Part shown: piece by piece, positions 34,743 through 45,628 of the stretch | Layout of the letters: the number at the start of each line of letters is the position of its first letter | How positions within the stretch are numbered: position 1 is the first letter of the stretch | NCBI GenBank assembly: GCA_903900335.1 | Contig: CAIUMP010000060.1 | Coordinates: forward strand, 124,001-188,000 | Reading direction: 5' to 3' | DNA from: an uncultured Ignavibacteriota bacterium | Lineage (GTDB): Bacteria > Bacteroidota > Ignavibacteria > Palsa-1295 | Length of the DNA: 64,000 nt | Position numbers and translations under genes: made by a program | The notes under the pieces: model-generated | The model's database searches: none | What the model was told of the DNA's origin: nothing | Seen by the model: the letters and a program-made list of their open reading frames with translations, nothing else

Positions 34743-36029
34743 ATGGCATTGAAACGAAGAAATAAACTTGATTTAGGAAAACGCTCCACCACGTTCTGGG
34801 AGACGCTCGGACCCGGTATAGTTACCGGGGCGGCTGACGACGACCCAAGCGGAGTCGCGACGTACTCCCAGGCCGGCGCCCAGATCGGCACTCCGATCCT
34901 ATGGACGATGCTGCTCACCTGGCCGCTCATGTCCGGGATACAGTATGTGAGTGCGCAGATTGGGCGGGTCACCGGTAGGGGGCTCGCTGCAAACATCCGG
35001 AAGTACTACGGCGCAAAACTGGCGTACCCGATCATGATCCTTCTGTTCGCAGCCAATATCTTCAATTTGGGAGCGGACATTGGGGCGATGGGGGCGGCGG
35101 CGAACCTCGTCACCGGGGGAATCGCCCACTTCTGGGCGATCGCGTTCACGCTATTATCCGTCGGGCTCCAGATCTTCATCCCCTATCATCGCTATGCGCG
35201 GATATTGAAGTGGCTGACGTTCGTGCTCTTTGCGTATGTTGGAGTGATCTTCTTTGTGCGTATTCCGTGGCAGGAGGTGCTTCGAGGGACGCTCATCCCC
35301 GACGTTCAATGGAACAAGAGCTACGTTACCACCTTCGTGGCACTGCTCGGTACAACGATCAGCCCCTACCTCTTCTTCTGGCAATCGTCACAAGAGGTAG
35401 AGGAGATTCGCACCCACGACGACGAACACGCACTCCGAGGTGCACCGGGCGAGGCGCCCGCTGCGCTCAAACGGATCCGCCGTGACACCATCGTGGGAAT
35501 GGCATTCTCGAATCTTATTGCCTACTTCATCATCCTCGCGACCGCAGCGACGCTCCATCAGCACGGCATCACGAACATCGCAACCTCTTCGGAGGCCGCG
35601 GAGGCCTTGCGTCCGATCGCTGGTGAACTCTGCTTCGTTCTCTTCACCATTGGGATTCTCGGCACAGGCATGCTGGCTTTGCCAGTACTGGCAGGCTCGG
35701 CAGCGTATGCTGCTGGCGAGACGCTTCGCTTTCGCGGGAGCCTTGAAGACACTCCCTCCCATGCGAAGAGATTCTACTTCGTCCTTGCCCTTGCGACCCT
35801 TACCGGCCTTCTGCTCATCTACACGAAGATCAACCCCATTCAGGCGCTCTATTGGTCAGCGGTGTTCAACGGCATACTTTCAGCGCCGATCATGATAGTG
35901 GTGATGGTGATGGCCTCTCAGAGCAAGATCATGGGGAAATTCACCATTTCGCGCACGTGGTGGATCTTAGGTTGGGCGGCGACACTGCTGATGTCGATTG
36001 CGGTGGTTGTCTTCTTTATCACATTATAG
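34743..36029 (+). CDS. Nramp-like divalent metal transporter, divergent metal-site motifs
   Basis: 428 residues with about eleven membrane segments. The first helix reads GPGIVTGAADDDPSGVATYS and the sixth GTTISPYLFFWQSSQE, the positions of the metal-binding DPGN and MPH motifs of classical Nramp proteins. The fold is thus clearly Nramp, but the binding Asn and Met are replaced (Gly and Ser). This matches a widespread bacterial subgroup with DDDPSG, annotated as Nramp-family but of uncertain substrate. Related proteins lacking the Met are thought to favour hard ions such as magnesium over manganese or iron. A start six codons upstream is also open. It is monocistronic. Confidence 0.88.
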   Translation: MALKRRNKLDLGKRSTTFWETLGPGIVTGAADDDPSGVATYSQAGAQIGTPILWTMLLTWPLMSGIQYVSAQIGRVTGRGLAANIRKYYGAKLAYPIMILLFAANIFNLGADIGAMGAAANLVTGGIAHFWAIAFTLLSVGLQIFIPYHRYARILKWLTFVLFAYVGVIFFVRIPWQEVLRGTLIPDVQWNKSYVTTFVALLGTTISPYLFFWQSSQEVEEIRTHDDEHALRGAPGEAPAALKRIRRDTIVGMAFSNLIAYFIILATAATLHQHGITNIATSSEAAEALRPIAGELCFVLFTIGILGTGMLALPVLAGSAAYAAGETLRFRGSLEDTPSHAKRFYFVLALATLTGLLLIYTKINPIQALYWSAVFNGILSAPIMIVVMVMASQSKIMGKFTISRTWWILGWAATLLMSIAVVVFFITL

Positions 36030-36306
36030 TGGAGCATCACTTTGCGAGTGTGATCGGCATTAACACGGCCAACCGCAACGTGGCATTCTCTTACTTTGGT
36101 GAGTTTGGCTTCATTCGGGGAAGAAAATAGCTGGAATTCAAGCCGCAGACTCAGAATATGAGTATCTTTGTGCCCGTACTTTCAGATAGCCTTCCGCAAG
36201 GTTGGCTCCCCGAGTGCGGCGGTTGCCAGCGGCCAATATCAGCCCTTCACAGGGATGCGTGGTCCCCCTCCTCCACTCCTCCAACTCACATTTCTAAAGA
36301 GAATAG

Positions 36307-38046
<1,740 letters not shown>

Positions 38047-38061
38047 TGCATATGGGTGCTG

Positions 38062-38286
38062 TTAGGCTGCAACTGCCTCCCCATCCACGTGGTGCAATAC
38101 GAGAAATTGCTCTGCCCTCAGGGTGGGCATTGCAAAGGTTTGTCCGCACCGATCGGAGAACTCCACCAGGTAGAGCCCCGTACCCGGATCGTCAACGATC
38201 GTACCAACATCGCCACGAATCAATTGCTCCGATGGAATATCTTCTAAGATTGCGACTACGTCCAACTCGCGAATTAATATGTTCAT
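38062..38286 (-). CDS. DUF4926-like small protein
   Basis: 74 residues beginning ILIRELDVVAILEDIP, with GDVGTIVDDPGTGLYLVEF in the middle, which is the SH3-like beta pattern of DUF4926. There is no signal peptide or membrane helix. The start codon overlaps the end of the upstream DUF6883-like gene by four bases, so the two are translationally coupled. Small pairs of this sort are frequent in accessory regions and may form a complex. An immunity- or antitoxin-like role is conceivable but unproven. Confidence 0.72.
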   Translation of the reverse strand: MNILIRELDVVAILEDIPSEQLIRGDVGTIVDDPGTGLYLVEFSDRCGQTFAMPTLRAEQFLVLHHVDGEAVAA

Positions 38287-38645
38287 GGTGTTCCTCGTTC
38301 TGCCGGTCTTCGACGTTTTAGATAACAGCTTACAAAACGCGGGAAATCTTCGTTCTCTCGAACGATCCAGATCGTTCGGATTCTAAATGTGCGTTCTGGC
38401 CTGGTGATCATTGAATCGATATAGTAGAGCATCCCATACTCATTCGGTCGATGAAAGGCAACCTGTTCCGTATCGTTGATCCCTCGGAGAATCTCTCTGA
38501 GTTCTTCCGAATTGTTTTGGCTGATCCCGAGCAGTTTCGAGAACAGATAGGCTTTATGCGACCCCTCACTGTGACCAGGATTCAGACAGTATTGGTGCAG
38601 CTTATCGTCACCAATAATCGCACGATCAGCGTTAGGTAATTTCAT
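38283..38645 (-). CDS. DUF6883-like small protein
   Basis: 120 residues: MKLPNADRAIIGDDKLHQYC, then HSEGSHKAYLFSKLLGI and RTIWIVRENEDFPRFVSCYL. This matches my recollection of DUF6883, a domain found alone and at the ends of some polymorphic toxins. The last ~10 residues are basic. It overlaps the start of the DUF4926-like gene downstream by four bases. The conserved pattern (D-K-HxYCLNPxHxxGxHKA) has several His/Asp/Lys residues that could be catalytic, but the function is not established. Confidence 0.7.
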   Translation of the reverse strand: MKLPNADRAIIGDDKLHQYCLNPGHSEGSHKAYLFSKLLGISQNNSEELREILRGINDTEQVAFHRPNEYGMLYYIDSMITRPERTFRIRTIWIVRENEDFPRFVSCYLKRRRPAERGTP

Positions 38646-38663
38646 CTACCGCACCTGCCCAGG

Positions 38664-38972
38664 CTAAGCCGCGCCCAGTATCTCCGTCAGTTTCGTAACA
38701 CTCAGAAGGTTGCGCAGCTGCTCTCCCGGCTGCTCCAAACGGAACTCCGCCCCGTGCTCTTGCACGGTTTGACGGGCTGCGATCAACATCCCCAATCCAG
38801 AGCTATTGACAAATCCGACGCCCGCAGCGTTAAGCCCTACGCTCTTCACCGCTTGCGCGTTCAGTGTCTCTCGCAGGTCGGTAGCGAACTTCATGGCGTC
38901 AGCACCACCGATAAGGTCGCCTGTGAGTGTGATGGAAAGCGTGTCAGAAGATGCGTTAAAGTTTGAGTTCAT
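38664..38972 (-). CDS. STAS-domain anti-sigma factor antagonist
   Basis: 102 residues, a single STAS domain. The phosphorylatable Ser lies in GVGFVNSSGLGMLIAARQ, where RsbV/SpoIIAA carry the target Ser (D/N-S-S-GLG). The N-terminal TLSITLTGDLIGG and C-terminal VTKLTEILG fit. It would bind an RsbW-type kinase and free a sigma factor or other client when dephosphorylated. The only such kinase here is at 14126-14527, unlinked. It may be co-transcribed with the two small DUF genes downstream (18-base gap), though the functional link is unclear. Confidence 0.88.
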   Translation of the reverse strand: MNSNFNASSDTLSITLTGDLIGGADAMKFATDLRETLNAQAVKSVGLNAAGVGFVNSSGLGMLIAARQTVQEHGAEFRLEQPGEQLRNLLSVTKLTEILGAA

Positions 38973-39068
38973 GCCAAGCGAAACGCCGCTTTCGGGAAGA
39001 TAGATTCTTCCAAAGAACTACTTTTGTCCCATCGCACTTACTTAAGAGATACCAAATTGCGTAAATTC

Positions 39069-39638
39069 ATGCGAATACCTCAACCACCGAAACTTCTCTC
39101 CCCGCACCGAGCGATCATCCTCAGCGCCGACAAGTTCGAGGACATGGAGTTGTTCTTTCCCTACTTCCGGCTTATCGAAGCGGGTATTCGAGTAGACGTT
39201 GCCGCGCCACGTGTCGAAAAGCTCACGGGCGAAAACGGCTACTGGTTCGAGAATGTCGATCTGAGAATAGACGACGTGGAGCCGGACAAGTATGACCTAT
39301 TGATCCTGCCTGGCGGAAGACCCGATGGTGCACCCCAAACTGTGCGGCGGAACGCACATGCATTAGAAATTACGCAGCATTTCTTCGCTGCTAATAAGCC
39401 GGTTGGCGCGATCTGCCACGGACCCTATACTCTCGTTTCAGCGGATTGTGTGCGCGGCAGGAAGCTGACCTGCTTCTTTGGCGATGGAGTGCCGGAGGAA
39501 GTTCAGGCGGCAGGGGGACTCTATGAAGATGCGGAGGTTGTCGTGGACGGCAACTTAGTCACTTCCCGATGGCAACCGGACCTCCCGGCCTTTATGCGGG
39601 AGGTCATGCGAATGATGGAATCGTACGTGAAGCGCTAG
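39069..39638 (+). CDS. DJ-1/PfpI family protein (possible deglycase)
   Basis: 189 residues from ATG 39069; a TTG at 39024 would add 15 polar residues. The nucleophile elbow is GAICHGPYTL (Cys followed by His-Gly, as in PfpI and YhbO), with the conserved Glu in SADKFEDMELFFP and DLLILPGGRPDG. The family includes intracellular peptidase-like and methylglyoxal- or Maillard-deglycase proteins, and which activity applies here is not decidable by sequence. It is monocistronic and converges with secF. Confidence 0.88.
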   Translation: MRIPQPPKLLSPHRAIILSADKFEDMELFFPYFRLIEAGIRVDVAAPRVEKLTGENGYWFENVDLRIDDVEPDKYDLLILPGGRPDGAPQTVRRNAHALEITQHFFAANKPVGAICHGPYTLVSADCVRGRKLTCFFGDGVPEEVQAAGGLYEDAEVVVDGNLVTSRWQPDLPAFMREVMRMMESYVKR

Positions 39639-39649
39639 CCCTGCGTTGA

Positions 39650-40633
39650 TTAGGCAGTCGCCGTGGCGCGCTTCGACATAGAGCGCTGGCCGACTGGCAA
39701 CGATGCCGTCTTGTTCTTGTCCTTCTCAAGCCAATCAAAGGCGATGGCGGAAGCAACGAAGATCGAGGAGTATGTTCCGGTGATAACACCGATGAGCATC
39801 GTAAATGCAAATCCGCGAAGCACCTCACCACCCCAGATGAAGAGGACGAGCAGCGTCAGGAACACCGTGCCGGATGTGATGATCGTACGGGGGAGCGTCT
39901 CGTTGATAGCGCGATTCATGATCTCCTTAAGCGTCTGACCCTTATACTTCTTCTGATCCTCACGGATTCTGTCGAAGATGATAACGGTGTCGTTGACGGA
40001 GAATCCGACGATCGTCAGGAATGCAGCCAACAACGTCGAGTTCATTTCGAGGTTCAACCACGGCACAAACCCATTGCAAATGACCGCGAAAGCGAACGCG
40101 ACGAGCACGTCATGCAAGATAGCGATAACTGCGCCGAGACCATAGACGAATCGGAATCGGAAAGCAAGATAGATAAGGATGACAACGCATGTAAAGAACA
40201 CTGCCTCGAACGCCTTTACACGCAGCTCTGCACCGATCTTTGGTCCGATGTGCTGCTCCTGCAACAGCTGGGACTTGTTATTCGGGAAGCCCTTTTCCAC
40301 CGCGGCAAGCACCTTCTTGGTGGCTTCGGCACCCGCTGCGGCACCCTGGGCACCCTCGCGAACACGGATGAGCACACCGGCTTCGTCCTTACCATAGTAC
40401 TTCACTTCCGCGCCCCGGATGGCAGCTGCGTCAAGCGCCTGGCGCATGTCGTCGATCTTCACATCCTTTTGAAACTGAAGCTGTACCTCGGTACCACCGG
40501 CGAAGTCGATACCGTATTCCACACCACGGATCATGGCGAAGAGGATACCTGCGACCGTCACCGTGATAGAGACGATGTACCATGTCCGGCGCTTGCCGAT
40601 AAAATCAATATTTGTCTTGCGAAAGAACCGCAT
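39650..40633 (-). CDS. secF: Protein translocase subunit SecF
   Basis: 327 residues with six membrane helices. Marks are GIDFAGGTEVQLQF near the start, a periplasmic domain after helix 1, then ILHDVLVAFAF, VGFSVNDTVIIFDRIRE and GEVLRGFAFTMLIGVITGTY. With SecD it forms the proton-driven accessory complex of the Sec translocon that helps release exported proteins. The C-terminal ~20 residues are basic and cytoplasmic. It lies 64 bases downstream of secD, with a short tandem repeat in between. Confidence 0.96.
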   Translation of the reverse strand: MRFFRKTNIDFIGKRRTWYIVSITVTVAGILFAMIRGVEYGIDFAGGTEVQLQFQKDVKIDDMRQALDAAAIRGAEVKYYGKDEAGVLIRVREGAQGAAAGAEATKKVLAAVEKGFPNNKSQLLQEQHIGPKIGAELRVKAFEAVFFTCVVILIYLAFRFRFVYGLGAVIAILHDVLVAFAFAVICNGFVPWLNLEMNSTLLAAFLTIVGFSVNDTVIIFDRIREDQKKYKGQTLKEIMNRAINETLPRTIITSGTVFLTLLVLFIWGGEVLRGFAFTMLIGVITGTYSSIFVASAIAFDWLEKDKNKTASLPVGQRSMSKRATATA

Positions 40634-40642
40634 TGTGTAAAA

Positions 40643-40665
40643 GTGCTAAGTGCTGAGTGCTAAAA
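40643..40665. repeat. Short tandem repeat between secD and secF
   Basis: AAGTGCTAAGTGCTGAGTGC then TAAA: three near-identical seven-base AGTGCT(A/G) units, 10 bases from the start of secF. I see no terminator here, so the pair is probably still co-transcribed. Confidence 0.55.
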
Positions 40666-40697
40666 TCTTGAGTAGTAGAGTGCCGTTGTTGTTCGTC

Positions 40698-42695
40698 TTA
40701 TCCGAACTTGATCATTCCCTCGTTGCGATCCATCATCAGATCGAAGATCACACGAGTGATAACGATAGCAGTGAAGAGCGATGCTGCAATACCGATCATC
40801 AGCGTAACGGCGAAACCCTGGACGGTGCCTGTTCCAAACGAATAGAGAATAACGCCAGAGAAGAATGCTGTTAAGTGACCATCAAAGATCGGTGCAAAGG
40901 CTCGGCGATACCCGTCGTCCATGGCTAGTTTGAGCGATTTGCCAAGCGCCAATTCCTCACGGATGCGCTCATAAATAAGCACGTTCGCGTCAACAGCGAT
41001 ACCGACAGTTAGAACAAGTCCTGCCATACCCGGCAAAGTTAGTGTCGCGCCAAAGGTGGCGAGCACAGCTGCGGTGAAGAGCAAGTTGATCATCACGGCG
41101 AGATCTGCAACGACGCCGCCTGTAACGTAGTACATTCCCATGAAGAGAACGACTACGAGAAGACTCCAGATGATGGACCAGGTGCCCTTCGAGATCGAAT
41201 CGGCTCCAAGCGACGGACCGACAACCGACTCCTGAATGATCTTCACAGGCGCGGGCAATGCGCCCGCCTTAAGAACGATCTTGAGAAGGTTCGCTTCGGT
41301 GATGTCTCCAATGCCGGTGATCTGTGAATTACCGTTCGGAATTTCACCCTGCACCGTCGGTGCGGAGTAGATCACGCTGTCGAGGACGATAGCCACCTGC
41401 TTCTTCAGGTTCGACTTCGTCACGCGACGCCAGACGCGTGTACCATCGTCATCCATTTGCATGGTGACTTCTGGACGGCCATCCTGCTGCGAAATATCGG
41501 CGCGGGCGTCGGTGATCACTTTACCGGTCAACTCTGGTTGAGAGTTCAGGAAGTAGAGCTGGTAGTAATTTTCGGTCTTGCCTGGGAAGGGGCGGCTGAA
41601 CATGAAGCTCATCTCGTCCACATAAAGCGCCTTGATGTCTGGGCGGCTGACCATGCTCTTGATGAGGTTACGATCCGCCTCTGTGACGTAGAACTGGCTG
41701 TTCTTCTGGTCAAAGCCCTTGTAGAGTACTGCCGTAAACGGGTGCATCTTCAACTCGTGCGCCTGCTTCTGCTCTTTGGTCATTCCGATCGTCGCGATGG
41801 AATCGGCACGACGAGCAGAGTCCTCCGGAGTGAGCGCCGCCATCGCCTTTGCGGAGGAATCGGTGCCCTTGGCCTTTGCGGTATCCGCTGACTTAGCAGC
41901 GGCCAGTGCGGAGGAATCTACACGCTTTGCCATGCTGTCCAGAGTCTTGTTGAATGCAAGGCTCGTGTCGCCGGCAAGGTGCTTGTCAATGCGATCGAAG
42001 ACCTTCTGGACAAGCGCCGGATCCTTCAGGAGGCGGAATTCAAGTTGGGCCGTTCCCTGCAGCAGCTGATGTACCTGCGTCGGGTCGCCAACGCCTGGAA
42101 GTTCGATGATGATACGACGCGAGCCCTGCTTTTGGATCGTTGGCTCGGTGAGTCCGAATTGGTCAATACGATTTCGAATGATCTCGATAGCGCGATCAAC
42201 TGCCTCGTCCACGCCCTTTTGAAGGGACGCCTGGATGGCCTTGTCATCACCGGCACCAGCATCAGCGAAATAGAAGTAGTTCGCAAGCGACTTACCTTTT
42301 GGCTTCGCCAATTCGGTGAAATGCTGGACGAACATCGGGACGATCGGGTTCTCCGAAGTGGCCTCTTCCTTTTCGGTTGCCTTCAACACGGCATCGAAAA
42401 TGTCATCCTTTTGGAGTGCCTGCTCCTCGATGAACTTGAGTACGTCCACTTCCATCGTGACATAGATACCGCCACGGAGATCAAGGCCGAGCTTGATCGC
42501 CTTGGCATTGGCAGACTTGAGGTCATCCCCATTGTCGTGCAGCCACTTGACCTTCTTGAGCGAATCTGCGGGGCTATTGCCGAACGCATCGAGTTCGCCC
42601 TTCATCGTCTGCGACTGATAGGTCGGGATAAGGCCATAAATCGCTCCGACAATACAGAGCACAATAATGATGATCTTTGCGCGATTCTTTTTCAC
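40698..42695 (-). CDS. secD: Protein translocase subunit SecD
   Basis: About 665 residues from GTG 42695, which gives the usual SecD start (KKNRAKIIIIVLCIVGAIYG). The frame is open 39 codons upstream, but that stretch carries palindromes and no SecD-like sequence. Marks are GLDLRGGIYVTMEVD, IIRNRIDQFGLTEPTIQKQG, IIELPGVGDP, a Lys/Ala/Asp-rich insert of ~60 residues (about 245-315), and the C-terminal helices with VGIAVDANVLIYERIREE. The insert, low complexity and absent from short SecD proteins, lies in the periplasmic P1 region. It acts with SecF in Sec-dependent export. Confidence 0.95.
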   Translation of the reverse strand: MKKNRAKIIIIVLCIVGAIYGLIPTYQSQTMKGELDAFGNSPADSLKKVKWLHDNGDDLKSANAKAIKLGLDLRGGIYVTMEVDVLKFIEEQALQKDDIFDAVLKATEKEEATSENPIVPMFVQHFTELAKPKGKSLANYFYFADAGAGDDKAIQASLQKGVDEAVDRAIEIIRNRIDQFGLTEPTIQKQGSRRIIIELPGVGDPTQVHQLLQGTAQLEFRLLKDPALVQKVFDRIDKHLAGDTSLAFNKTLDSMAKRVDSSALAAAKSADTAKAKGTDSSAKAMAALTPEDSARRADSIATIGMTKEQKQAHELKMHPFTAVLYKGFDQKNSQFYVTEADRNLIKSMVSRPDIKALYVDEMSFMFSRPFPGKTENYYQLYFLNSQPELTGKVITDARADISQQDGRPEVTMQMDDDGTRVWRRVTKSNLKKQVAIVLDSVIYSAPTVQGEIPNGNSQITGIGDITEANLLKIVLKAGALPAPVKIIQESVVGPSLGADSISKGTWSIIWSLLVVVLFMGMYYVTGGVVADLAVMINLLFTAAVLATFGATLTLPGMAGLVLTVGIAVDANVLIYERIREELALGKSLKLAMDDGYRRAFAPIFDGHLTAFFSGVILYSFGTGTVQGFAVTLMIGIAASLFTAIVITRVIFDLMMDRNEGMIKFG

Positions 42696-42731
42696 GTATG
42701 GAATCCGTAAACTCTGAAAATTATGGGGAAA

Positions 42732-42778
42732 GTGGATGACCATCATCCGAGTGGAAGAGGCATCATCCACGTGGATGA
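42732..42778. promoter_or_regulatory. GGATGA/TCATCC palindromes upstream of secD
   Basis: TCATCCACGTGGATGA at 42763-42778 is a perfect 16-base palindrome. A second, looser pair GTGGATGA-CCA-TCATCC lies at 42732-42747. Both are upstream of the chosen secD start. The same half-sites occur upstream of the carboxy-terminal protease gene (45492-45628). Confidence 0.45.
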
Positions 42779-42969
42779 CCAAACCACCCACGGTGAACGA
42801 CCGGCGATTCAATGACCGCCAAAGCGGGCTACGGGAGGCCGTCCCCTCCGAGAATGCCCCACCGTAAAACTTTCGAGGGTGCTAATGTTCCCTAATAACT
42901 ACGATTTGAACCGGATGCTACTATAATAGCCCCGATTTCGGGTATCCTTAAAGCAGAACGCGAGCGAGC

Positions 42970-43701
42970 TCAGCTCCGCCCCAGGAATTCGACAACTGGC
43001 AAGGCAGCTTTGAATTTCGCTCCGAGAAGCTGCGGCAGCTCTTCGCGAAGGAGGTCCTCACCAGTTAGATTGGTATTGAAGATAAAGCTCTTGAGCTTGA
43101 GCAGCTCAGCTGCCGGGTGATCCTCGCTGTACCCGACGGGTATGCGCTTTAGGGACTCGCCGGTGAGTCCGGTGGGATAAAGGGCGGAGAAGCTTTTGGC
43201 GGTGAGCAGTTTCGTAACTGTTTTGTGCTCCGCGGCGATCTTCGCTCGAATTCGCTTCAGGAAGGGCGGCATCGGCATATAGACGCCTCCACCCGCAAAA
43301 ACGCTCACATCCTTCCCTGTTTTCGCAGGTTCAAAGCCGATGTAAAATCCACTCCATTCCTCTTTTTTGGTGCCATCGAGCGGAAAGGAGAGCCCAACGT
43401 GCGTTTTGTAAGGCGACTTGTCCTTGCTGAATCGAATATCCCGGTTGATGCGGAAGAGAGACGTCTTCGCATTGCCGATGATCGGCATGTTGTGCGCGCG
43501 GAAGTACTCCCCCATCGCGTATGCCAGCGCCTTCGATGGGTTGCGTAAGTGCATTTCGTACTCCTCCCGGTGAGCCTCAAACCATTCCTTATTGTTGTTC
43601 TTCTTGAGTCCATGAAGAAACTTAAAGGTCTCTTTTGAGAATCCCTCAAAGATGGGAGCGGCTTCGTCGGGGAAAGAAAATGATTTTACTCGTGTCGCCA
43701 T
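42970..43701 (-). CDS. DUF2461 family protein
   Basis: 243 residues, a full-length member. Marks are FEGFSKETFKFLHGLKKNNN followed by KEWFEAHREEYE, then FRINRDIRFSKDKSPYKTHV and GFYIGFEP. The family is common in bacteria, soluble and of unknown function. It begins with a short Ser/Pro-bearing tail before the domain. It stands alone between the secD promoter region and the protease gene. The 274 bases from 42696 to 42969 hold only the palindromes and no other gene. Confidence 0.88.
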   Translation of the reverse strand: MATRVKSFSFPDEAAPIFEGFSKETFKFLHGLKKNNNKEWFEAHREEYEMHLRNPSKALAYAMGEYFRAHNMPIIGNAKTSLFRINRDIRFSKDKSPYKTHVGLSFPLDGTKKEEWSGFYIGFEPAKTGKDVSVFAGGGVYMPMPPFLKRIRAKIAAEHKTVTKLLTAKSFSALYPTGLTGESLKRIPVGYSEDHPAAELLKLKSFIFNTNLTGEDLLREELPQLLGAKFKAALPVVEFLGRS

Positions 43702-43831
43702 GGTGCTTCTAAGATGCCGATCGTGTCACCGAGATCCCCGTCGCCCTTCGTGGGGCACAGACTGGGCTTGTCCAAATAAAACAGCCGATGCTAAAAGCAC
43801 CGGCTGCAAAAATACGCTCATTCGCGATTGC

Positions 43832-45457
43832 TTACCTGTAGTCCGCAGCGAGATGGCTTGCCTCATCGAGCACGCTATAGGCCTTCTGATACTGACGGTC
43901 GTTCTCCAACAGTACCTTGTAATAGACCTCATTGCCGAAGATGGAAAGTCCCATGCGTGCTCGGATCAGCGATGACAACCATGGCTTGTCAATGTTGAAC
44001 TCGTCCATCTTGACCTCGATCTTCTTGTCCTTTGCTGCCTGGAGGATCTGATCGAACATGGCGTCCGTCACACGGAAGGTCTTTGTATAGTGATCGGCAT
44101 CGCCGGCGGCTTTGATCTCCATCACGTGTCGCTCGACATAGTTCTCGACGAAATCGCCGATGATGCCTGCCGCGAAGATCTTGCGAGTGCTCAGTTGGCT
44201 CGTGTCGTTGCGGACGATGAAGTCTGGCGTTATCCCACCTCCACCATAAATGGTGCGGCCAGCGGCAGTCTTGAACTTCGGACGTGTGGTATCCTTCGAA
44301 TTTAGATCGTAGGAATGACTAAAGTTATCCTCGTCCTCATCCGTGACCGCAGCGGCGGTGGTGTTCTTCGCATAATGACCACCTTCATACGGCTTCTGAA
44401 TAGAACGTCCGCTCGGGGTGTAGTAGCGAGAGATCGTCAAACGGATCGCGCTGTTGTCCGGCAGATCGAACTGACGCTGAACAAGTCCCTTGCCGAAAGT
44501 CGTCTGCCCGACGATAAGCGCGCGATCGAGGTCCTGCAAAGCGCCGGAGACGATCTCGCTGGCGCTGGCAGAGCTATTATCCACGAGCACGACCAACGGG
44601 GTCTTCTCATACGCCTGACCGGGCTGAGATGTCTCCACGTTGTCAAACGATTGCACACGGCTCTTCGTATAGACAATCGTCTTTGTTCCGCCGATAAATT
44701 CATCCGCGATAGCGACAGCTTGTTCCAGGTAGCCACCCGGGTTTCCACGCAGATCGAGGATCAGGCGCTGCATTCCCTTGCTTTTCAAGTCAGACAATGC
44801 TGCCATCAATTCATTATGTGTCTCTGTGGCGAAGCGTCCGACGTTCACATATCCGGTACTCGGATCCACCATGAAGTGGGCCATTACAGAGTAGAGCGGA
44901 ATCACATCTCGCGTGATCGTGTAGGCGATCGGCTGCGGCTGACCGTATCGTACGATACCTACCGTGACTTTCGTCCCCTTTGGTCCGCGCAGTTTCTTCT
45001 TGACGTCATCCTCGTTCATCTTCAAGGCGCTCATCGTATCGATCGTAACGATCTTGTCACCAGCACGAATACCCAACAGATCGCTCGGTCCACCGGGGAC
45101 CGGGCCATCGACCGTGATCGTATCGCGGATGATGAGGAAGGTAACGCCAATGCCTTCGAACTTGCCACTGAAGGACTCCGCTTGTTCCTTCACGTTGCGG
45201 GGTGGCATATAGACGGAGTGTGGATCGAGCTTACCAAGCAATCCAACGATCGCCGCAGCATTGAGATCTTCCACGTTGACCTTGTCCACATAGTAGCTCT
45301 GTACCATTCGCAGAACATCGCTATACTTCTGGACCTGTTCCATGATGTTATCGTCGCTAAAGGCACGCTCGATGCGAGCACCCATCAGCGCACTTACAAC
45401 AACGAGGCCGACGCCGATCATGGCAAGGCGGCGACGATTATAGATAAATTTTTGCAT
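43832..45457 (-). CDS. Carboxy-terminal processing protease (S41 family, CtpA type)
   Basis: 541 residues. It has an N-terminal membrane anchor or signal (RRRLAMIGVGLVVVSALMGA), a PDZ domain at about 95-170 (GKFEGIGVTFLI, DLLGIRAGDKIVTID), and the S41 core with LILDLRGNPGGYLEQAV. The catalytic Ser is in NSSASASEIVSGAL (about 296) and the catalytic Lys in FGKGLVQ (about 323). It cleaves periplasmic proteins near their C-termini. The C-terminal ~120 residues are an extra, mostly helical extension common in Bacteroidota members. Palindromic half-sites like those before secD lie 35 to 170 bases upstream. Confidence 0.94.
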   Translation of the reverse strand: MQKFIYNRRRLAMIGVGLVVVSALMGARIERAFSDDNIMEQVQKYSDVLRMVQSYYVDKVNVEDLNAAAIVGLLGKLDPHSVYMPPRNVKEQAESFSGKFEGIGVTFLIIRDTITVDGPVPGGPSDLLGIRAGDKIVTIDTMSALKMNEDDVKKKLRGPKGTKVTVGIVRYGQPQPIAYTITRDVIPLYSVMAHFMVDPSTGYVNVGRFATETHNELMAALSDLKSKGMQRLILDLRGNPGGYLEQAVAIADEFIGGTKTIVYTKSRVQSFDNVETSQPGQAYEKTPLVVLVDNSSASASEIVSGALQDLDRALIVGQTTFGKGLVQRQFDLPDNSAIRLTISRYYTPSGRSIQKPYEGGHYAKNTTAAAVTDEDEDNFSHSYDLNSKDTTRPKFKTAAGRTIYGGGGITPDFIVRNDTSQLSTRKIFAAGIIGDFVENYVERHVMEIKAAGDADHYTKTFRVTDAMFDQILQAAKDKKIEVKMDEFNIDKPWLSSLIRARMGLSIFGNEVYYKVLLENDRQYQKAYSVLDEASHLAADYR

Positions 45458-45491
45458 TACTAAGAGGTTATGTCGGCTGCGAAAACAAACG

Positions 45492-45628
45492 CGGATGATC
45501 CGCCATCCGAATTCCGATGATGAAGTCGTGAGCTACGTAAAAGTTGGTACGATACCGATTGTATGGAAGTTTCGAACAAGGAGTGTGCCGACCGAAGGAA
45601 TCCGCCGACCTGGATGACGGATCATCCA
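45492..45628. promoter_or_regulatory. GGATGA/TCATCC inverted repeats upstream of the S41 protease gene
   Basis: CGGATG-N6-CATCCG at 45492-45509 and TGGATGA-CGGA-TCATCCA at 45611-45628, both in the spacer before the protease gene. They resemble the palindrome upstream of secD, suggesting a shared operator or a small dispersed repeat. Confidence 0.4.

Noticed and set aside
44315-45463. Plus-strand open frame of 382 codons opposite the S41 protease
   Set aside because: The minus strand carries a complete PDZ and S41 core; the plus frame is a shadow rich in Arg, Asp and His without any recognisable segment.
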